Shown: piece by piece, positions 18,601 to 28,278 of the stretch
How positions within the stretch are numbered: the stretch's first letter is position 1
Layout: each line of letters begins with the position of its first letter
Virus record (IMG/VR): IMGVR_UViG_3300009430_000004
Coordinates: 62,001 to 126,000 of that record
Length of the DNA stretch: 64,000 nt
From: a virus
Direction: 5' to 3' (one strand)
Notes under the pieces: model-generated
Databases searched by the model: none
What the model was told of the DNA's origin: nothing
What the model saw: only the letters and a program-made list of their open reading frames with translations
Program-made: the position numbers and the translations under genes

Positions 18601-21600
18601 CTAAATTATCACCTATAAACTTCTTAGTACCTTCCATAAAGTCATTGAACCTAAGTCCAATACCATAGAATGTCTTAGCAGTCTTTTCAGCATCTAGTAG
18701 ACCAAGACTAAGTTTTTCTAGGGCTTCTGCTGCACCTGAAGCAGCTCTCATGCCAGTTGTAATCTTTCCATCTCCTTTGAGGTTGAAGTTCTGTTTTACC
18801 ATATCGTCATTCTTAAATGCGTTTACAGCTCCACCTAAAGCAGAATTGTCCCATACCATTTTAGCACCTTTCTTGGTTGCATCCCAAGCGACCGATGCTC
18901 CTTGTTGTATCTTTTCTCCTGCCCATTGAGCCCCCTGAGATATCTTCTCTCCAGCCCAAGCGGCTCCTTTCTTGGTAGCATCCCATGCTACAGAAGCACC
19001 TTGAGCTATCTTGTTTCCTGCCCACTGAGCACCTTCACCTATCTTATTTCCTGCCCAAGATAAGGCTCCAGTAGTGGCATTCCATGCCTTTGATGTTTTG
19101 TCCCCTACCCATGATGCTCCAGCTTTTATGCCTTTCCAAGTATTTGACACACCATCAGCAATGTGTTGTCCTACAGTTTTATTTACTTTGTCGTTATATG
19201 CATCTACCGATAACTTAGTACCGTTAGCTTCATTATAAGCATCTACTTCAGCTTTAAAGTCAGCTTGTGCTTGTTCGAGCTTAGCTCCTTTTTCATCAGA
19301 TGTTATAGCTTTGTAGATTTGAGTAGCCATCATCTGGATAAAGTCTACGCCAGTCATCTCAACACAGATATCGTTCAATATCTCTATTACGAAGAACCAA
19401 CTTACATTAAGTAATGCTTTCATACCTGACGATATAGCTCTCATTATCCAGTCAACTTCATCTGAATCAACTTTAAACAAGTGAGCCGCTTCAAAACCTC
19501 CAGTCACAGCACCCCATGTTGCCCATACAGCATCAGAAGCTAATGCTGTTGCAGCAGCGGCTGCTATTTTTGCAAGCCCTTTGGCTACTTTTGGTAAATA
19601 TTTAACCCATTTGACTTTCTTTAATACCTTACCTAGAACATCCATAGCAGGTCCTATAGCTTTGGCAGCTTTAGGGAACTTCTTTTCAAACATCCTAGCG
19701 ATATTATCAACAGCGTCCATAGCCATCTTTGTAAATTTCTCTATTCTCCCTTTGTTAACAGCATCAACTACATCGTCAGCACCATCAACAGCTATCTTAG
19801 TAACATCTTCTCCTGATTCTTTAGCAGCCTTAGCAGCGGCGAAATCTACTACCTTTCCACCACCAGCTTTCTTAACTACATCATTAGCAGGATTAACAGC
19901 TTGTGCTATTTTTGAAGTACCTTCAGTAGCTTCGTCAACAAATGATACATTAGAAGTTTCCATTATAACTTCGCCAGCTTCAACATCACCTTTATTACCA
20001 AATTGCTTAACTTTGTCAACCACTTTGGATATAGGTCCTTTATTCTTGGCGGTAGCCCTAGCGGCATCATCTGCCACATTAACTCCTTTTTCTACAATAT
20101 TAGGGAAGAATTTCTTAGCTATATTATCCCATGTTCCTGTGAACTTTTCTGCTATATTATCCCAAACACCTTTGCTCTTTTCTGCAATATCGTCCCATAC
20201 AACATGAGCTTTCTCAGATACATCATCCCACATTTCAATGCCTTTTTTCTTAATAGGTGGGAAGACTTCGTCCCATACTTTCTTAACACCTTGGAAGGTT
20301 TTCTTAAATTCTTGGATAGAATTCTTAAGAGGAGCCATTAGGTGTTCAGAAGCTTTCTTTATTCCATACCCAACCGCACGAGTTCCATGTTCAACTAAGT
20401 CAGAGTTTACTATGGTTGTTCCGCCAACATCGGTTCTACTATCATTACCCTTTCCAAGTAGCCATTCCATTGCCTTCTTAAGTAATGGTAGAAGTGTTAA
20501 TGCTCCAACCATAAATAATCCCTTCTTACCGAATATATCAGCCCAATCAGTTGTATGTTGTCTCGTATCTTTACCTAACCCTGCAAGCAATTCTAGAATT
20601 CTGTCTTTCCAATTTCGTTCATGTTGTTTTTCTTCCTTGAGGGCATTAGCTGCTTGCACATTAGCGGCAGTTAATCTAGATGCATGTGCTTGTCTAGCAG
20701 CCGCTTCTGATTCTAATCTTTCATTTTGTTTCTTAGCTTCTTCTTCTTTGTCATTACTTTCATCGAATTTATCCATTCCAGCAAGAACTGAAGCCGCTAA
20801 ATTATTATTCTTAAACTCTGGAGCAACCATTGCAGTGCTACTTCCTCCAACAAGACTGCTAACACTAAATCCACTTTGTCTTTCAATACCCTGCATATCA
20901 GTATCAATTCGTACTGGTAGTGGGGTTATTCTATTGAATGCTTCTTTCATACTGTCAGGACTTAGAGCTGTAGCTAAAACTCCATTGGATTGGTCAACTC
21001 TAACCGCAAATGGTTGGATCTTTTCAAATGAACTTACTATCTTTTCTGGGCATAAGTATACTGGTAGACAAACATCCGAACCAACTATTCTTACACTTTG
21101 AACAAGACTGTCTGTATTGGTTTCTAATGATCTAGGAGCAGCCATTCTATTAGTGCCTATACTTTGAACCTCTCTTACAACGTCCAGAGTACCACCAACT
21201 ACAACTACTTTTTGCTCTTGAATTCCTAATAACTTTCCTAATCCTTGAGATAGGAACTTTAATGGTGATGTAACTATTTGCCACAACGTATTTCCAACCT
21301 CAGCTAACTTCTCACCAACACCTGTGATAGTCTTAAGTGTAAAATCAGCAATGTTGCTTCCGACAGCAAATAGCATATCTGTCGTTCTCTTAGTCATTTC
21401 TAAACCGAAATCTGTAACTATTGTAAATGTCTTTCCTATAGTGTTACCAACAGTTTCAACCAACCCCATTGTCATCTTTCCGAATTTAACTAATAATTCA
21501 CCAGTACCTTTTCCAAGCTGGAAGAACAAAGAGCCAACTCCTTTTCCGAAGCCAATCATTGTTTCCTTCACTGCTCCCATAGCACCTGAGAATATCTTAG

Positions 21601-24600
21601 CTACACCCATTAGGGATTCTCCTATTGCAGGTCCCACTACTTTGAGGGTTTCACCGACTGCTTTAAAAGCGTCGCCTACCATACCAACTATTTGTCCAGG
21701 TAACTTAACAAGAGATATTACAGCAGTCTTAGCTATATTACCTAATTCAATAGCAAAGTTTTTAATTCCTTTGGCTATTGTAACAGGAACGCTAAGTATT
21801 GCCTTAGCAGCATCCTTTATACCTGTTCCTATTTTACCTATAAACTCACCAACTGTCCTAAGTTTTGCAACAAAGAACTCTTTAATGCTGTCTAAAGGTT
21901 TGTATAACATCTTTCTTACTCTGCCAAAGAACCCAACTCTGTCTTTGTTAGCTGGGTCAGCAGCACCATCATCTGAAGTATTAGCCATTTTCTGAACTGA
22001 TTTTCTGATTTTATTGATATTGCTACCAACACCGTTTAATTGTCCATTTACTTCAGAAGCTATATTTCTAACATCTGTTGCGATTCTAGCAAGAAGAGCA
22101 TCTTTACCCTTAGGTAATCCTTTGCTTATATTATTAACCAATCTATTGGAATCGTTAACTGGTCCAGTTGCTGAGCTTGCAGGAACTGACTGATGCCCAG
22201 CCGCTTCACGAATAGCATTGGCTTGTTTTGCAGGCACTACCATTTCACCTTGGTGAAGGTTAGCCTTATAATTATCATGAGGTACATTGTCTATACCAGA
22301 TGCATGTGAATGTTCTTCATCTTCTTCTTTGTCTTTATTCTTTCCGAACCCTAAAGCATCTTTTAATCCACTAAATTTTTCACCTATGTTATAAGTTAAT
22401 CTATCTGTTGGATTAGGTTCTGTTGCTTCATTATCTATGGTCGGAACTGGAGTATCTGAGCTTAATGTTAGCGTAGAGGATTTATGACCTGGGATTATCC
22501 TAGATGCTATTTTGTCTATTGCATTATTGATTGATTCTAAGAATCCCGATGTTCTACGCATTTCATTAGATATATCATTTTGAAGTATATCTCTATTCTC
22601 CTGAGAAACTGTTATAAGCTCTTCCATTCTATTATTAGTCTCTTCTTGAGCCTCAATGACTGGTGTAGCTCCAGCTTCTTCCTTTTTCTCCTCTTCGGTT
22701 TTAGGTTTAACTCCGAATAATTTAGCTAAAGTTGAATCTAGTGAACCACTTTCGATAGCTTTCCTAATCATCTTCTTCTGCTTCTTATCCAAAGATTTGA
22801 AGTCTACTGACCCACCTTCACCAAGCAATTGCTCTAGAGGAACTTTTGTCATATCTGATATTTTTCTAGCAATCTCTTCTTGTGGCATTCCTATCTTAGA
22901 CTTATTTTTACCTTCAAGATCAGGTCTGTAAATACGAGACACATCCACATCAAGATAATTACCATCTTTGTCTTTTAAGAAATTGTCATAATCATATTTT
23001 AACCCTAGGCTTCTATAGATATCTAAACGCTGTTTCTTAGCTTCGAGTAATGCTCTTTCTTTGGAGAAAGTTTCATCCTGCTCTTTATTCCTCTTAGCTA
23101 TTTGCTGCATTCTCTCACCATTAGGGTCTGCATAATCTGCCCCGTTTTCACCGTATCTTGCGGCATCACGGGTTTGTTTATTGAAATACATGTCATTCAG
23201 ACGCCCAAAGAATCCTTTACCTACTTTATTTCCGTCTTTATCTTTAGTAGAGAATAGACCAAGTTTTTCTCCTTTAGCTCGTCTTTCTTTGAAATTAAGT
23301 ATTCCACCTTCTTTAACAACATTTCCATTCTCATCAACAGTTTCTTTTCCATTCCAGCCTTGGTCTATCATGGAAGTTAAACCTCTTTGAGCATGTTTTT
23401 TAGTTAATCCTTGTGATAACATATTTAATCCTTTAAATGGAGCAGCTAATAGATTACCCATTATCTTCCCACTAAAATTAAGGATTTTTGAGAAGAAACC
23501 TTTTAATGGTTTCATAACCTTATCTTCCATAAACTTTCCAAACGGCATTCCAACATGTTTCTCAAATACATTTCCAATAAAACTAGTAAAGTTTTCCCAG
23601 CCCTTCTTAAACATATCTTTCATGTTAGTTACCATTATTGAGAATTCTTTCTTTAATGGTGCTATAGCATCAGCAAATGGATTTGCAATGCTCTTAGTGA
23701 ACCATTCTTTGATGTTGAGATTGATTTCTGAGAATTTAAGTTTAAGAGGTTCTTGGACTTCTAGTTTAAACCAGTTAGAGAATTTACCAATTAAACCACC
23801 TTGTCTCTTATTTGTCTTTTCATCAAACTCTCCAAATATAGCTTTTTTCCATTTCTCGGATGAAAGAGCAATACCAGCAGCCGCACCAAGTACAGCACCA
23901 CCAAGCGGACCTCCTGGAAGCATTAAAGCACCCATTATACCCAACTTGCTAGTTACTAACCCAAGGGCGGAACCCCCTATAATACCAGCTCCAACATTTC
24001 CAAGCAAATCTTTATTTTTATTGGTACTTCTAAATATCTTATTGAATATGCCACCATCTCGTTTTCCATCAGCACCTTTTTCACCAAATAGGAACTTTTG
24101 AACTGCTTCTGAACGATATAACATTGAACCTGCTATACCCATAACAGCTCCTCCTACAGGACCACCAGGAAGGAAGAATGATGGTAACATACCAAATCCT
24201 AATAATGGTTTCATAGCTCCTACAACAGCTCCACCAACCATACCAGCCTTATTCTTCTTGAAGAATTCTTGTGTAGACTTGCTTATAACTCCTCCTGTTC
24301 TCTCACCCATAGAATCTTTATCACCGAATAACCAGTTTTTAAATCTATCAGATTGAGTTAGAAAGCCTAAAGTTGAACCTACAATTGCTCCTCCAATAGG
24401 ACCGCCAGGTAATAGTAATGAACCCAATAATCCGAGCTTACCACCCATTAGTAAACCAGCACCACTTCCGATAATACCAAATGCTAATGATTTAGGTGCT
24501 CGTTCTTTTATCTTCTTTGTCATTTCATCAAATGCGATGTAATTATTATTCTTAGTACCGTCTTTGTTTTTCTTTGGACCAAACATGGCTTCACTAAAAT

Positions 24601-27526
24601 TAGTAAATCCATTCTTCAATGCATTGAATGCCCCAGTAAATACACCTTTCTGTAAATCAGGGTCATTAGCATTTTTATCACCAAAGAGATATATTTTTAA
24701 TGTATCCTTGAAACCACCAAATACTTTCTTCACTTCTCCAAATACACTATTTTCATTATCACCGAATGAAACTCCTGCTCTATTAGTATATCCTTTACCA
24801 GTAAAGTAATACTTAGCACCGTCCCATATATCGAGCATCTCATTGGCTGTATCAGACATTAAACCGCCTTCTCTAGCACCATTTTCACCAGTAGGTCTAC
24901 CAAAGATAAAGTCGGCAAGTTTTCCCATTTTCTTCTGTAAGGAAGTGTAAAAATCACTTTGTTTTATCTTAGTAAACATACCGTCTTTACCAAATAGAGC
25001 TTCTTTAGCAGGAAGGAATATATCGTTCTTTATCCAATTACCAAAGTCAGCAAATTTACCTTTAAGATTAGCAAGAGTTTGATCCATAAAAGATGAGCTT
25101 GGAGAGCCATCTTTGGATGCACCGAATACTATCTTAAACATAGCGGAGTCTATCTTATCAAATACACCTTTCATTAACTTAGCAGGTGTTTGTAAAATGT
25201 CGTCAACTTTCTCTCTTATCATGTTATATTTATCTTGAGCTCCACCTTTAAGGAACTTAGCGAACCATTTAGCAACAGTTTCCTGTTGATCTGGATTTTC
25301 TTGCTCGCTTTTCATTTTAGCATATGCTTCAGCATGTTCCCTGAGCTCTTTGTCTGATTTATCAGATAAATCAATAGATGAACCAAATACCCATTTACCA
25401 TCTTCCTCTTTCTTTCTTTTCTGTTCTTCGGATAACCTTTGAACAGCCTTGTTATATTTAGAGTTATTGGTAGCGTAGTCTGTTTCTTCTTTCTTCATCT
25501 TAGCAGTTCTTTCACGGATTCTATCTAACGGTGAAGGTGTCCCCCCTGAAGGTGTTGGGGGTGTTCCTGACCCATTCCCTGGAGATGTTGAGCTATCTCC
25601 ATTAGGAAACACAATGATGCCGTCAAGTAATATTTTCTTAATATCTCTTAAATAATCAAGAGTATTATGACCAAATTTATCAACAGCATTCATTCCAAAT
25701 CCTCGTCTAACCTCATATTTACCAGTCGTAGAATCACGCTTAATATGCTCATCAAAACCTGATGCCTGGAACGCAGACACACCATATTTATACTGGTTTT
25801 CTTCAGCCTCTGTCATAAATCTTTCGAGACCTTTTCTAGCATTAATATGAGAAGTACCAGCCATATCAAGTAATGTATTATTTGGTAATGACATTACTAT
25901 TTGTTTGAATAACCTCTGCATATCATTGCTCTTAAACTGATGAACATTCTTTAACTCATCAATAGTATTTCCTTCAGCATCCTTCTCATTAAAAGGATTT
26001 ACACCATAAGGTGTTTTAGCTAATTTAACGAAGAATTTATCTATATCTTCCCTAAATGCATCTCTATCCTTATTGTCTTCGATTAGGAATGCTTCAGAAC
26101 GAGTTTTAATTTCATCTATTACATCACTGAAGTTAGAAAGAATTGTTCTTTCTTGCTCCTTTTTGAATTCCTTTGACATTTCAAATACTGAACGGAATGA
26201 ACCTTTTTCATAGTCAAAGGCTTGCTCTTCCTTGCCAGATAAAGTGGCAAGTATCTTTCTCAAGTATGTTGGGATTACATCTGTGATGGCTTTCTTTGTG
26301 ACACCATCAAAGGGAACTGTCCCTTTCTTATATTGAGATAAATCAATAGATGTCTTAGTCTTAACATTTGCTCCAAATATTTGCCCTATGATTTGTAGAA
26401 ACGGATTATTAGAATTGAAAGCCAATCTATTAATCTTCATCAATAAAGCAGGGAAAAAATTTTGGAACGATTGATCCATATTTTCCATTGACTTCTTTAG
26501 GAAGCCAGGAATTAAAGATGCTACTATCTTGGTTGATATGAAACTAAGTGGTGATGCTGCCAAGAACTTCAATGTATCTGTATCTTCAAGCATTGATTTG
26601 ATTGGAGATAAGAACATGTTTGAGTCTATAGCATTACCAAGGTTTTTCTTCATCATATTCATGTAGCCTTTTACATTTAGACCACCCCTTGATAGTAACG
26701 CATTATCTAATGGATCTTCTTTAATTTTCTTTTCTTGTTCTTGGTCAACTCCCTTAGATGACACTGTTTGTAAATGTGTCAAAGTATCATTTAATACTTT
26801 AAGGTTTTCTTCATAGAATTTCAAAGAAGCTCCTATATATTTACCCATAGATTCACTTTGGAAATTGACCAAAAGACTTAAATTGGCATTCAGTGACTCC
26901 ATGCCTTGTACTATTGCGGAGCTAGTTTGTCTGTTTACAAGCAAAGCGTTTGATGAAAGTCCTATGTTAACATCATTAATAGACTGGGCAGCTTGTATAG
27001 TTGCCTGAGTTTGTCTTTCTAATGCTTTAACCATAGGATTATTTTTATTCATTGAAGGCTCTACTACATTGACAGTAGTGTTTTTATTAACAACTGGACT
27101 GGATATATCATCCATGGAATCTGATAGACTAAAGTCATCATTACCCATTTCAAAGTCTCCGTCCCCAAAGTCGAAATCGTCTAAGCCTTCGTTATAGATA
27201 GCTTCTTGTCGCTCTTTATTATAAATCTTACCAGACTTAATATCTTCAAGAGCATTTTTCAAAACATCCCTACCTATGCCTATTTGACTATTAGCATTTA
27301 TAGAATCTGTGACCCTTTTACCAATGGATCTAAAGTTTCTTATCTCTGTAAAGAGTTCGCTAACAGTATCTTCATTTGAGGTAACGAATTCCATTGATGC
27401 TGGCATCATCTCATTGACTAATTCTGTAGATGTATAGCCTAATGACTTACCAACATTCTTAAACCAATTTAAGGCTCCACTTGACTTAGTTGTAAGTGAA
27501 CCTTTATTCTTATTCTTTGTCGCCAT
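15605..27526 (-). CDS. Giant tape measure protein with peptidase and lysozyme-like domains
   Basis: A 3973-residue protein that sets tail length and probably helps open the host wall. The N terminus is coiled-coil-like. Around 1015-1260 are three Gly-rich hydrophobic repeats built on LLPGGPxGGA and ending in LFGE/LFGD. A HQGEMVVPAKQA segment, common in tape measure proteins, lies near 1757. Trp-containing repeats follow: WDDIAEK/WDNIAEK units (about 2430-2480), WAGNKI/WAGEKI units (about 2810-2890) and a 35-residue ETW..IK..IG..W..AK repeat (about 2985-3175). Near 3300-3477 is a C39-like cysteine peptidase (GCGPTSMAM with Cys near 3338, SGHFVVAV, NDPRG), then a lysozyme-like region (ELTVKHESGGKYTYGR, about 3570) to about 3750. 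It begins with an ATG after AAAGGAGTGAGAAG. Confidence 0.9.
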   Translation of the reverse strand: MATKNKNKGSLTTKSSGALNWFKNVGKSLGYTSTELVNEMMPASMEFVTSNEDTVSELFTEIRNFRSIGKRVTDSINANSQIGIGRDVLKNALEDIKSGKIYNKERQEAIYNEGLDDFDFGDGDFEMGNDDFSLSDSMDDISSPVVNKNTTVNVVEPSMNKNNPMVKALERQTQATIQAAQSINDVNIGLSSNALLVNRQTSSAIVQGMESLNANLSLLVNFQSESMGKYIGASLKFYEENLKVLNDTLTHLQTVSSKGVDQEQEKKIKEDPLDNALLSRGGLNVKGYMNMMKKNLGNAIDSNMFLSPIKSMLEDTDTLKFLAASPLSFISTKIVASLIPGFLKKSMENMDQSFQNFFPALLMKINRLAFNSNNPFLQIIGQIFGANVKTKTSIDLSQYKKGTVPFDGVTKKAITDVIPTYLRKILATLSGKEEQAFDYEKGSFRSVFEMSKEFKKEQERTILSNFSDVIDEIKTRSEAFLIEDNKDRDAFREDIDKFFVKLAKTPYGVNPFNEKDAEGNTIDELKNVHQFKSNDMQRLFKQIVMSLPNNTLLDMAGTSHINARKGLERFMTEAEENQYKYGVSAFQASGFDEHIKRDSTTGKYEVRRGFGMNAVDKFGHNTLDYLRDIKKILLDGIIVFPNGDSSTSPGNGSGTPPTPSGGTPSPLDRIRERTAKMKKEETDYATNNSKYNKAVQRLSEEQKRKKEEDGKWVFGSSIDLSDKSDKELREHAEAYAKMKSEQENPDQQETVAKWFAKFLKGGAQDKYNMIREKVDDILQTPAKLMKGVFDKIDSAMFKIVFGASKDGSPSSSFMDQTLANLKGKFADFGNWIKNDIFLPAKEALFGKDGMFTKIKQSDFYTSLQKKMGKLADFIFGRPTGENGAREGGLMSDTANEMLDIWDGAKYYFTGKGYTNRAGVSFGDNENSVFGEVKKVFGGFKDTLKIYLFGDKNANDPDLQKGVFTGAFNALKNGFTNFSEAMFGPKKNKDGTKNNNYIAFDEMTKKIKERAPKSLAFGIIGSGAGLLMGGKLGLLGSLLLPGGPIGGAIVGSTLGFLTQSDRFKNWLFGDKDSMGERTGGVISKSTQEFFKKNKAGMVGGAVVGAMKPLLGFGMLPSFFLPGGPVGGAVMGIAGSMLYRSEAVQKFLFGEKGADGKRDGGIFNKIFRSTNKNKDLLGNVGAGIIGGSALGLVTSKLGIMGALMLPGGPLGGAVLGAAAGIALSSEKWKKAIFGEFDEKTNKRQGGLIGKFSNWFKLEVQEPLKLKFSEINLNIKEWFTKSIANPFADAIAPLKKEFSIMVTNMKDMFKKGWENFTSFIGNVFEKHVGMPFGKFMEDKVMKPLKGFFSKILNFSGKIMGNLLAAPFKGLNMLSQGLTKKHAQRGLTSMIDQGWNGKETVDENGNVVKEGGILNFKERRAKGEKLGLFSTKDKDGNKVGKGFFGRLNDMYFNKQTRDAARYGENGADYADPNGERMQQIAKRNKEQDETFSKERALLEAKKQRLDIYRSLGLKYDYDNFLKDKDGNYLDVDVSRIYRPDLEGKNKSKIGMPQEEIARKISDMTKVPLEQLLGEGGSVDFKSLDKKQKKMIRKAIESGSLDSTLAKLFGVKPKTEEEKKEEAGATPVIEAQEETNNRMEELITVSQENRDILQNDISNEMRRTSGFLESINNAIDKIASRIIPGHKSSTLTLSSDTPVPTIDNEATEPNPTDRLTYNIGEKFSGLKDALGFGKNKDKEEDEEHSHASGIDNVPHDNYKANLHQGEMVVPAKQANAIREAAGHQSVPASSATGPVNDSNRLVNNISKGLPKGKDALLARIATDVRNIASEVNGQLNGVGSNINKIRKSVQKMANTSDDGAADPANKDRVGFFGRVRKMLYKPLDSIKEFFVAKLRTVGEFIGKIGTGIKDAAKAILSVPVTIAKGIKNFAIELGNIAKTAVISLVKLPGQIVGMVGDAFKAVGETLKVVGPAIGESLMGVAKIFSGAMGAVKETMIGFGKGVGSLFFQLGKGTGELLVKFGKMTMGLVETVGNTIGKTFTIVTDFGLEMTKRTTDMLFAVGSNIADFTLKTITGVGEKLAEVGNTLWQIVTSPLKFLSQGLGKLLGIQEQKVVVVGGTLDVVREVQSIGTNRMAAPRSLETNTDSLVQSVRIVGSDVCLPVYLCPEKIVSSFEKIQPFAVRVDQSNGVLATALSPDSMKEAFNRITPLPVRIDTDMQGIERQSGFSVSSLVGGSSTAMVAPEFKNNNLAASVLAGMDKFDESNDKEEEAKKQNERLESEAAARQAHASRLTAANVQAANALKEEKQHERNWKDRILELLAGLGKDTRQHTTDWADIFGKKGLFMVGALTLLPLLKKAMEWLLGKGNDSRTDVGGTTIVNSDLVEHGTRAVGYGIKKASEHLMAPLKNSIQEFKKTFQGVKKVWDEVFPPIKKKGIEMWDDVSEKAHVVWDDIAEKSKGVWDNIAEKFTGTWDNIAKKFFPNIVEKGVNVADDAARATAKNKGPISKVVDKVKQFGNKGDVEAGEVIMETSNVSFVDEATEGTSKIAQAVNPANDVVKKAGGGKVVDFAAAKAAKESGEDVTKIAVDGADDVVDAVNKGRIEKFTKMAMDAVDNIARMFEKKFPKAAKAIGPAMDVLGKVLKKVKWVKYLPKVAKGLAKIAAAAATALASDAVWATWGAVTGGFEAAHLFKVDSDEVDWIMRAISSGMKALLNVSWFFVIEILNDICVEMTGVDFIQMMATQIYKAITSDEKGAKLEQAQADFKAEVDAYNEANGTKLSVDAYNDKVNKTVGQHIADGVSNTWKGIKAGASWVGDKTSKAWNATTGALSWAGNKIGEGAQWAGNKIAQGASVAWDATKKGAAWAGEKISQGAQWAGEKIQQGASVAWDATKKGAKMVWDNSALGGAVNAFKNDDMVKQNFNLKGDGKITTGMRAASGAAEALEKLSLGLLDAEKTAKTFYGIGLRFNDFMEGTKKFIGDNLVEPAKKAWTSAKEKINEKLEEFKKEASETWNGIKEGIGKQWNSAKETIGGALSAVGQYTSEKWEALKTNIGSAWDSAKTVVGEKLEAFKQNASETWDALKTNIGNAWSSAKETIGGKLEEFKANTSETWGNIKSNIGDAWGTAKGIIGEKLEAFKAEAGETWESIKSGVGKQWESAKSLIGTAAANIKDTAGNIWNSMPEPVKDRLGEAKETITTGAKKLADGAKELWGNIGDTISDKWKDIKKHLTEGLDRIGGFFKGIGNFFKNGFDSVKNFFTGRASDELDKLGWGEGGYGNVPVPDTKYNKSLNKRVPKVEGGGFGVESDTINNFAYYSQGDDRWGRYAYDHSPQFGTRSENPTLKARGCGPTSMAMVATQLTGKRYEPPQMADLAQKGGYSSSAGTSWGYFDKMASMFSLQKTEINPSSQRSQLQSMLDQHVPIILSGTRKHSADQSPFTSSGHFVVAVANDGPNGIVINDPRGPAYSKTYNLNTVLDEARKGWGFRYTGGSLPDPRNPEAYTPSSSPIGGTMENPTILDLFGKMSEAFSLYSENLYSGENKQLSWGDSFLTGSSSSDGYVGNFNIDFIPKNVQDAILKKTAELTVKHESGGKYTYGRNDVNASTGQRISPSIGIIQWRGGNAKAIMDRMLQEMPDNPEARYFASKNWNDSSPWSQSEQDRLEKYLASNMQVTKKVQDSFLLDHVKNRNLAPVYKYGVEPGKIKDPRSIAFLAEIANSGPALVKPFLERYSPTSATGKAEFQHFYNEFMSKSYWGPKSIYSNRLKSSFNSLVDWDPEQGGFGDRIVREPETILGGFGDMMCDITTKLTSSQRTSAPEKVQDVKGGFGDLTESITDTLNNALSGEGKIKSEGMRLPSFYEDPNPEVRSYMYGNSDIQKAGLSDDLLKTAIEVLRNIENNTGATSEGIKELNKKECVVNVITKSQTTTSIEGEDGEKPAGSTIVVAPPQTNNYINPIMGMANDRRNNKQQRDYQTAKGIAKGRTN

Positions 27527-27553
27527 ATCTTCTCACTCCTTTCTCGGAATTAT

Positions 27554-27565
27554 TAAGATATTGTT
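27554..27565 (-). promoter_or_regulatory. AACA-N6-TA late-type promoter element
   Basis: On the minus strand the sequence is AACA-ATATCT-TA, ending 28 nt before the ATG of the tape measure gene and lying after a strong terminator. Confidence 0.6.
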
Positions 27566-27603
27566 TTAATACAAAAAAATAAAGGGATTGAAAAGAAAAA
27601 TTA

Positions 27604-27631
27604 AAACCCCATAGCCGAAGCTATGGGGTTT
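27604..27631 (-). terminator. UUCG-capped intrinsic terminator
   Basis: On the minus strand AAACCCCATAGC pairs with GCTATGGGGTTT around a TTCG loop, followed by a T-rich stretch. It sits 23 nt after the stop of the 27654-28205 gene. Confidence 0.93.
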
Positions 27632-27653
27632 GATACTGCCTTATGCAGCTATA

Positions 27654-28205
27654 TTATTTCTTTTTACCGTTAACTTTGCTCTTAAGCCATTTTGGGCATT
27701 TGGATTTCTTTTGAAGAATCTTGTGTGCCTTCTTTTGAACATGGATCTTTTCCTTGCTTCTGATATCTGTGAACTCTCCAACTGATTCGCCTACTTCGTC
27801 AAGCAGCATAGAACCTATGAAGTTTTCCCTTGGGATAAAATCAAATTTCTTTCCTGCATCCATGTAAACGTATGGAAGCTCTGAACAGATTTCATACATA
27901 CCGTCAACATTTCTGATCTCATAAGAAGCATCAAGAACTTTAGCAGCAGCCTGCTTGTCAACACCGAAATCCTGAAGTATAACTTTGAGCATGTTTCTGA
28001 ATTCTTGAACTGGGAATACATCTTTCTTAACCAGCTCACCGTCTTTTGTGGAAACAGCTTCCACTTTGTATCCAACTTCATTTAACCAAGCTTTTGCTAG
28101 CTTGTCGAAGTCTGACCTGCTGAATGATCTAACAGGTTTTCCTTTCTTTGAAACTGAAACGTTTGCTTTTATTTCAGCAAAAACTTCACTGAATGATTTA
28201 GCCAT
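27654..28205 (-). CDS. Small basic protein upstream of the tape measure gene
   Basis: A 183-residue protein with an ideal TAGGAGGTATGTATC site before its ATG. The protein is Lys-rich, with KKGKPVRSFSRSDF near residues 20-33 and a very basic C terminus (WLKSKVNGKKK). The middle is a helix/strand domain with no recognised family. Genes just upstream of tape measure genes often encode tail assembly chaperones or tube proteins, but size and sequence do not settle it. A DNA- or RNA-binding role is equally possible from the charge. Confidence 0.5.
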   Translation of the reverse strand: MAKSFSEVFAEIKANVSVSKKGKPVRSFSRSDFDKLAKAWLNEVGYKVEAVSTKDGELVKKDVFPVQEFRNMLKVILQDFGVDKQAAAKVLDASYEIRNVDGMYEICSELPYVYMDAGKKFDFIPRENFIGSMLLDEVGESVGEFTDIRSKEKIHVQKKAHKILQKKSKCPKWLKSKVNGKKK

Positions 28206-28249
28206 GATACATACCTCCTAATTTTAATTAGATTTTTAGTGGTTTATTT

Positions 28250-28261
28250 TATTAATTAGTT
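28250..28261 (-). promoter_or_regulatory. AACT-N6-TA late-type promoter element
   Basis: On the minus strand the sequence is AACT-AATTAA-TA, ending 45 nt before the ATG at 28205. Its N6-TA part is identical to that of the 2173-2184 element. Confidence 0.45.
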
Positions 28262-28278
28262 TAGGGTGTAATAATTTA

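Noticed and set aside
17829-18668. Long plus-strand open frame (279 codons) inside the tape measure gene, with others at 19581, 20238 and 21324
   Set aside because: They lie opposite the Trp, Lys and Ala-rich repeats of the tape measure gene, have no ribosome binding sites and have unnatural Pro/Ser-rich content. They are shadows.
15605-27526. Repeat arrays in the tape measure gene as CRISPR or mobile elements
   Set aside because: They are in-frame protein repeats with varied DNA and no spacers or insertion ends.
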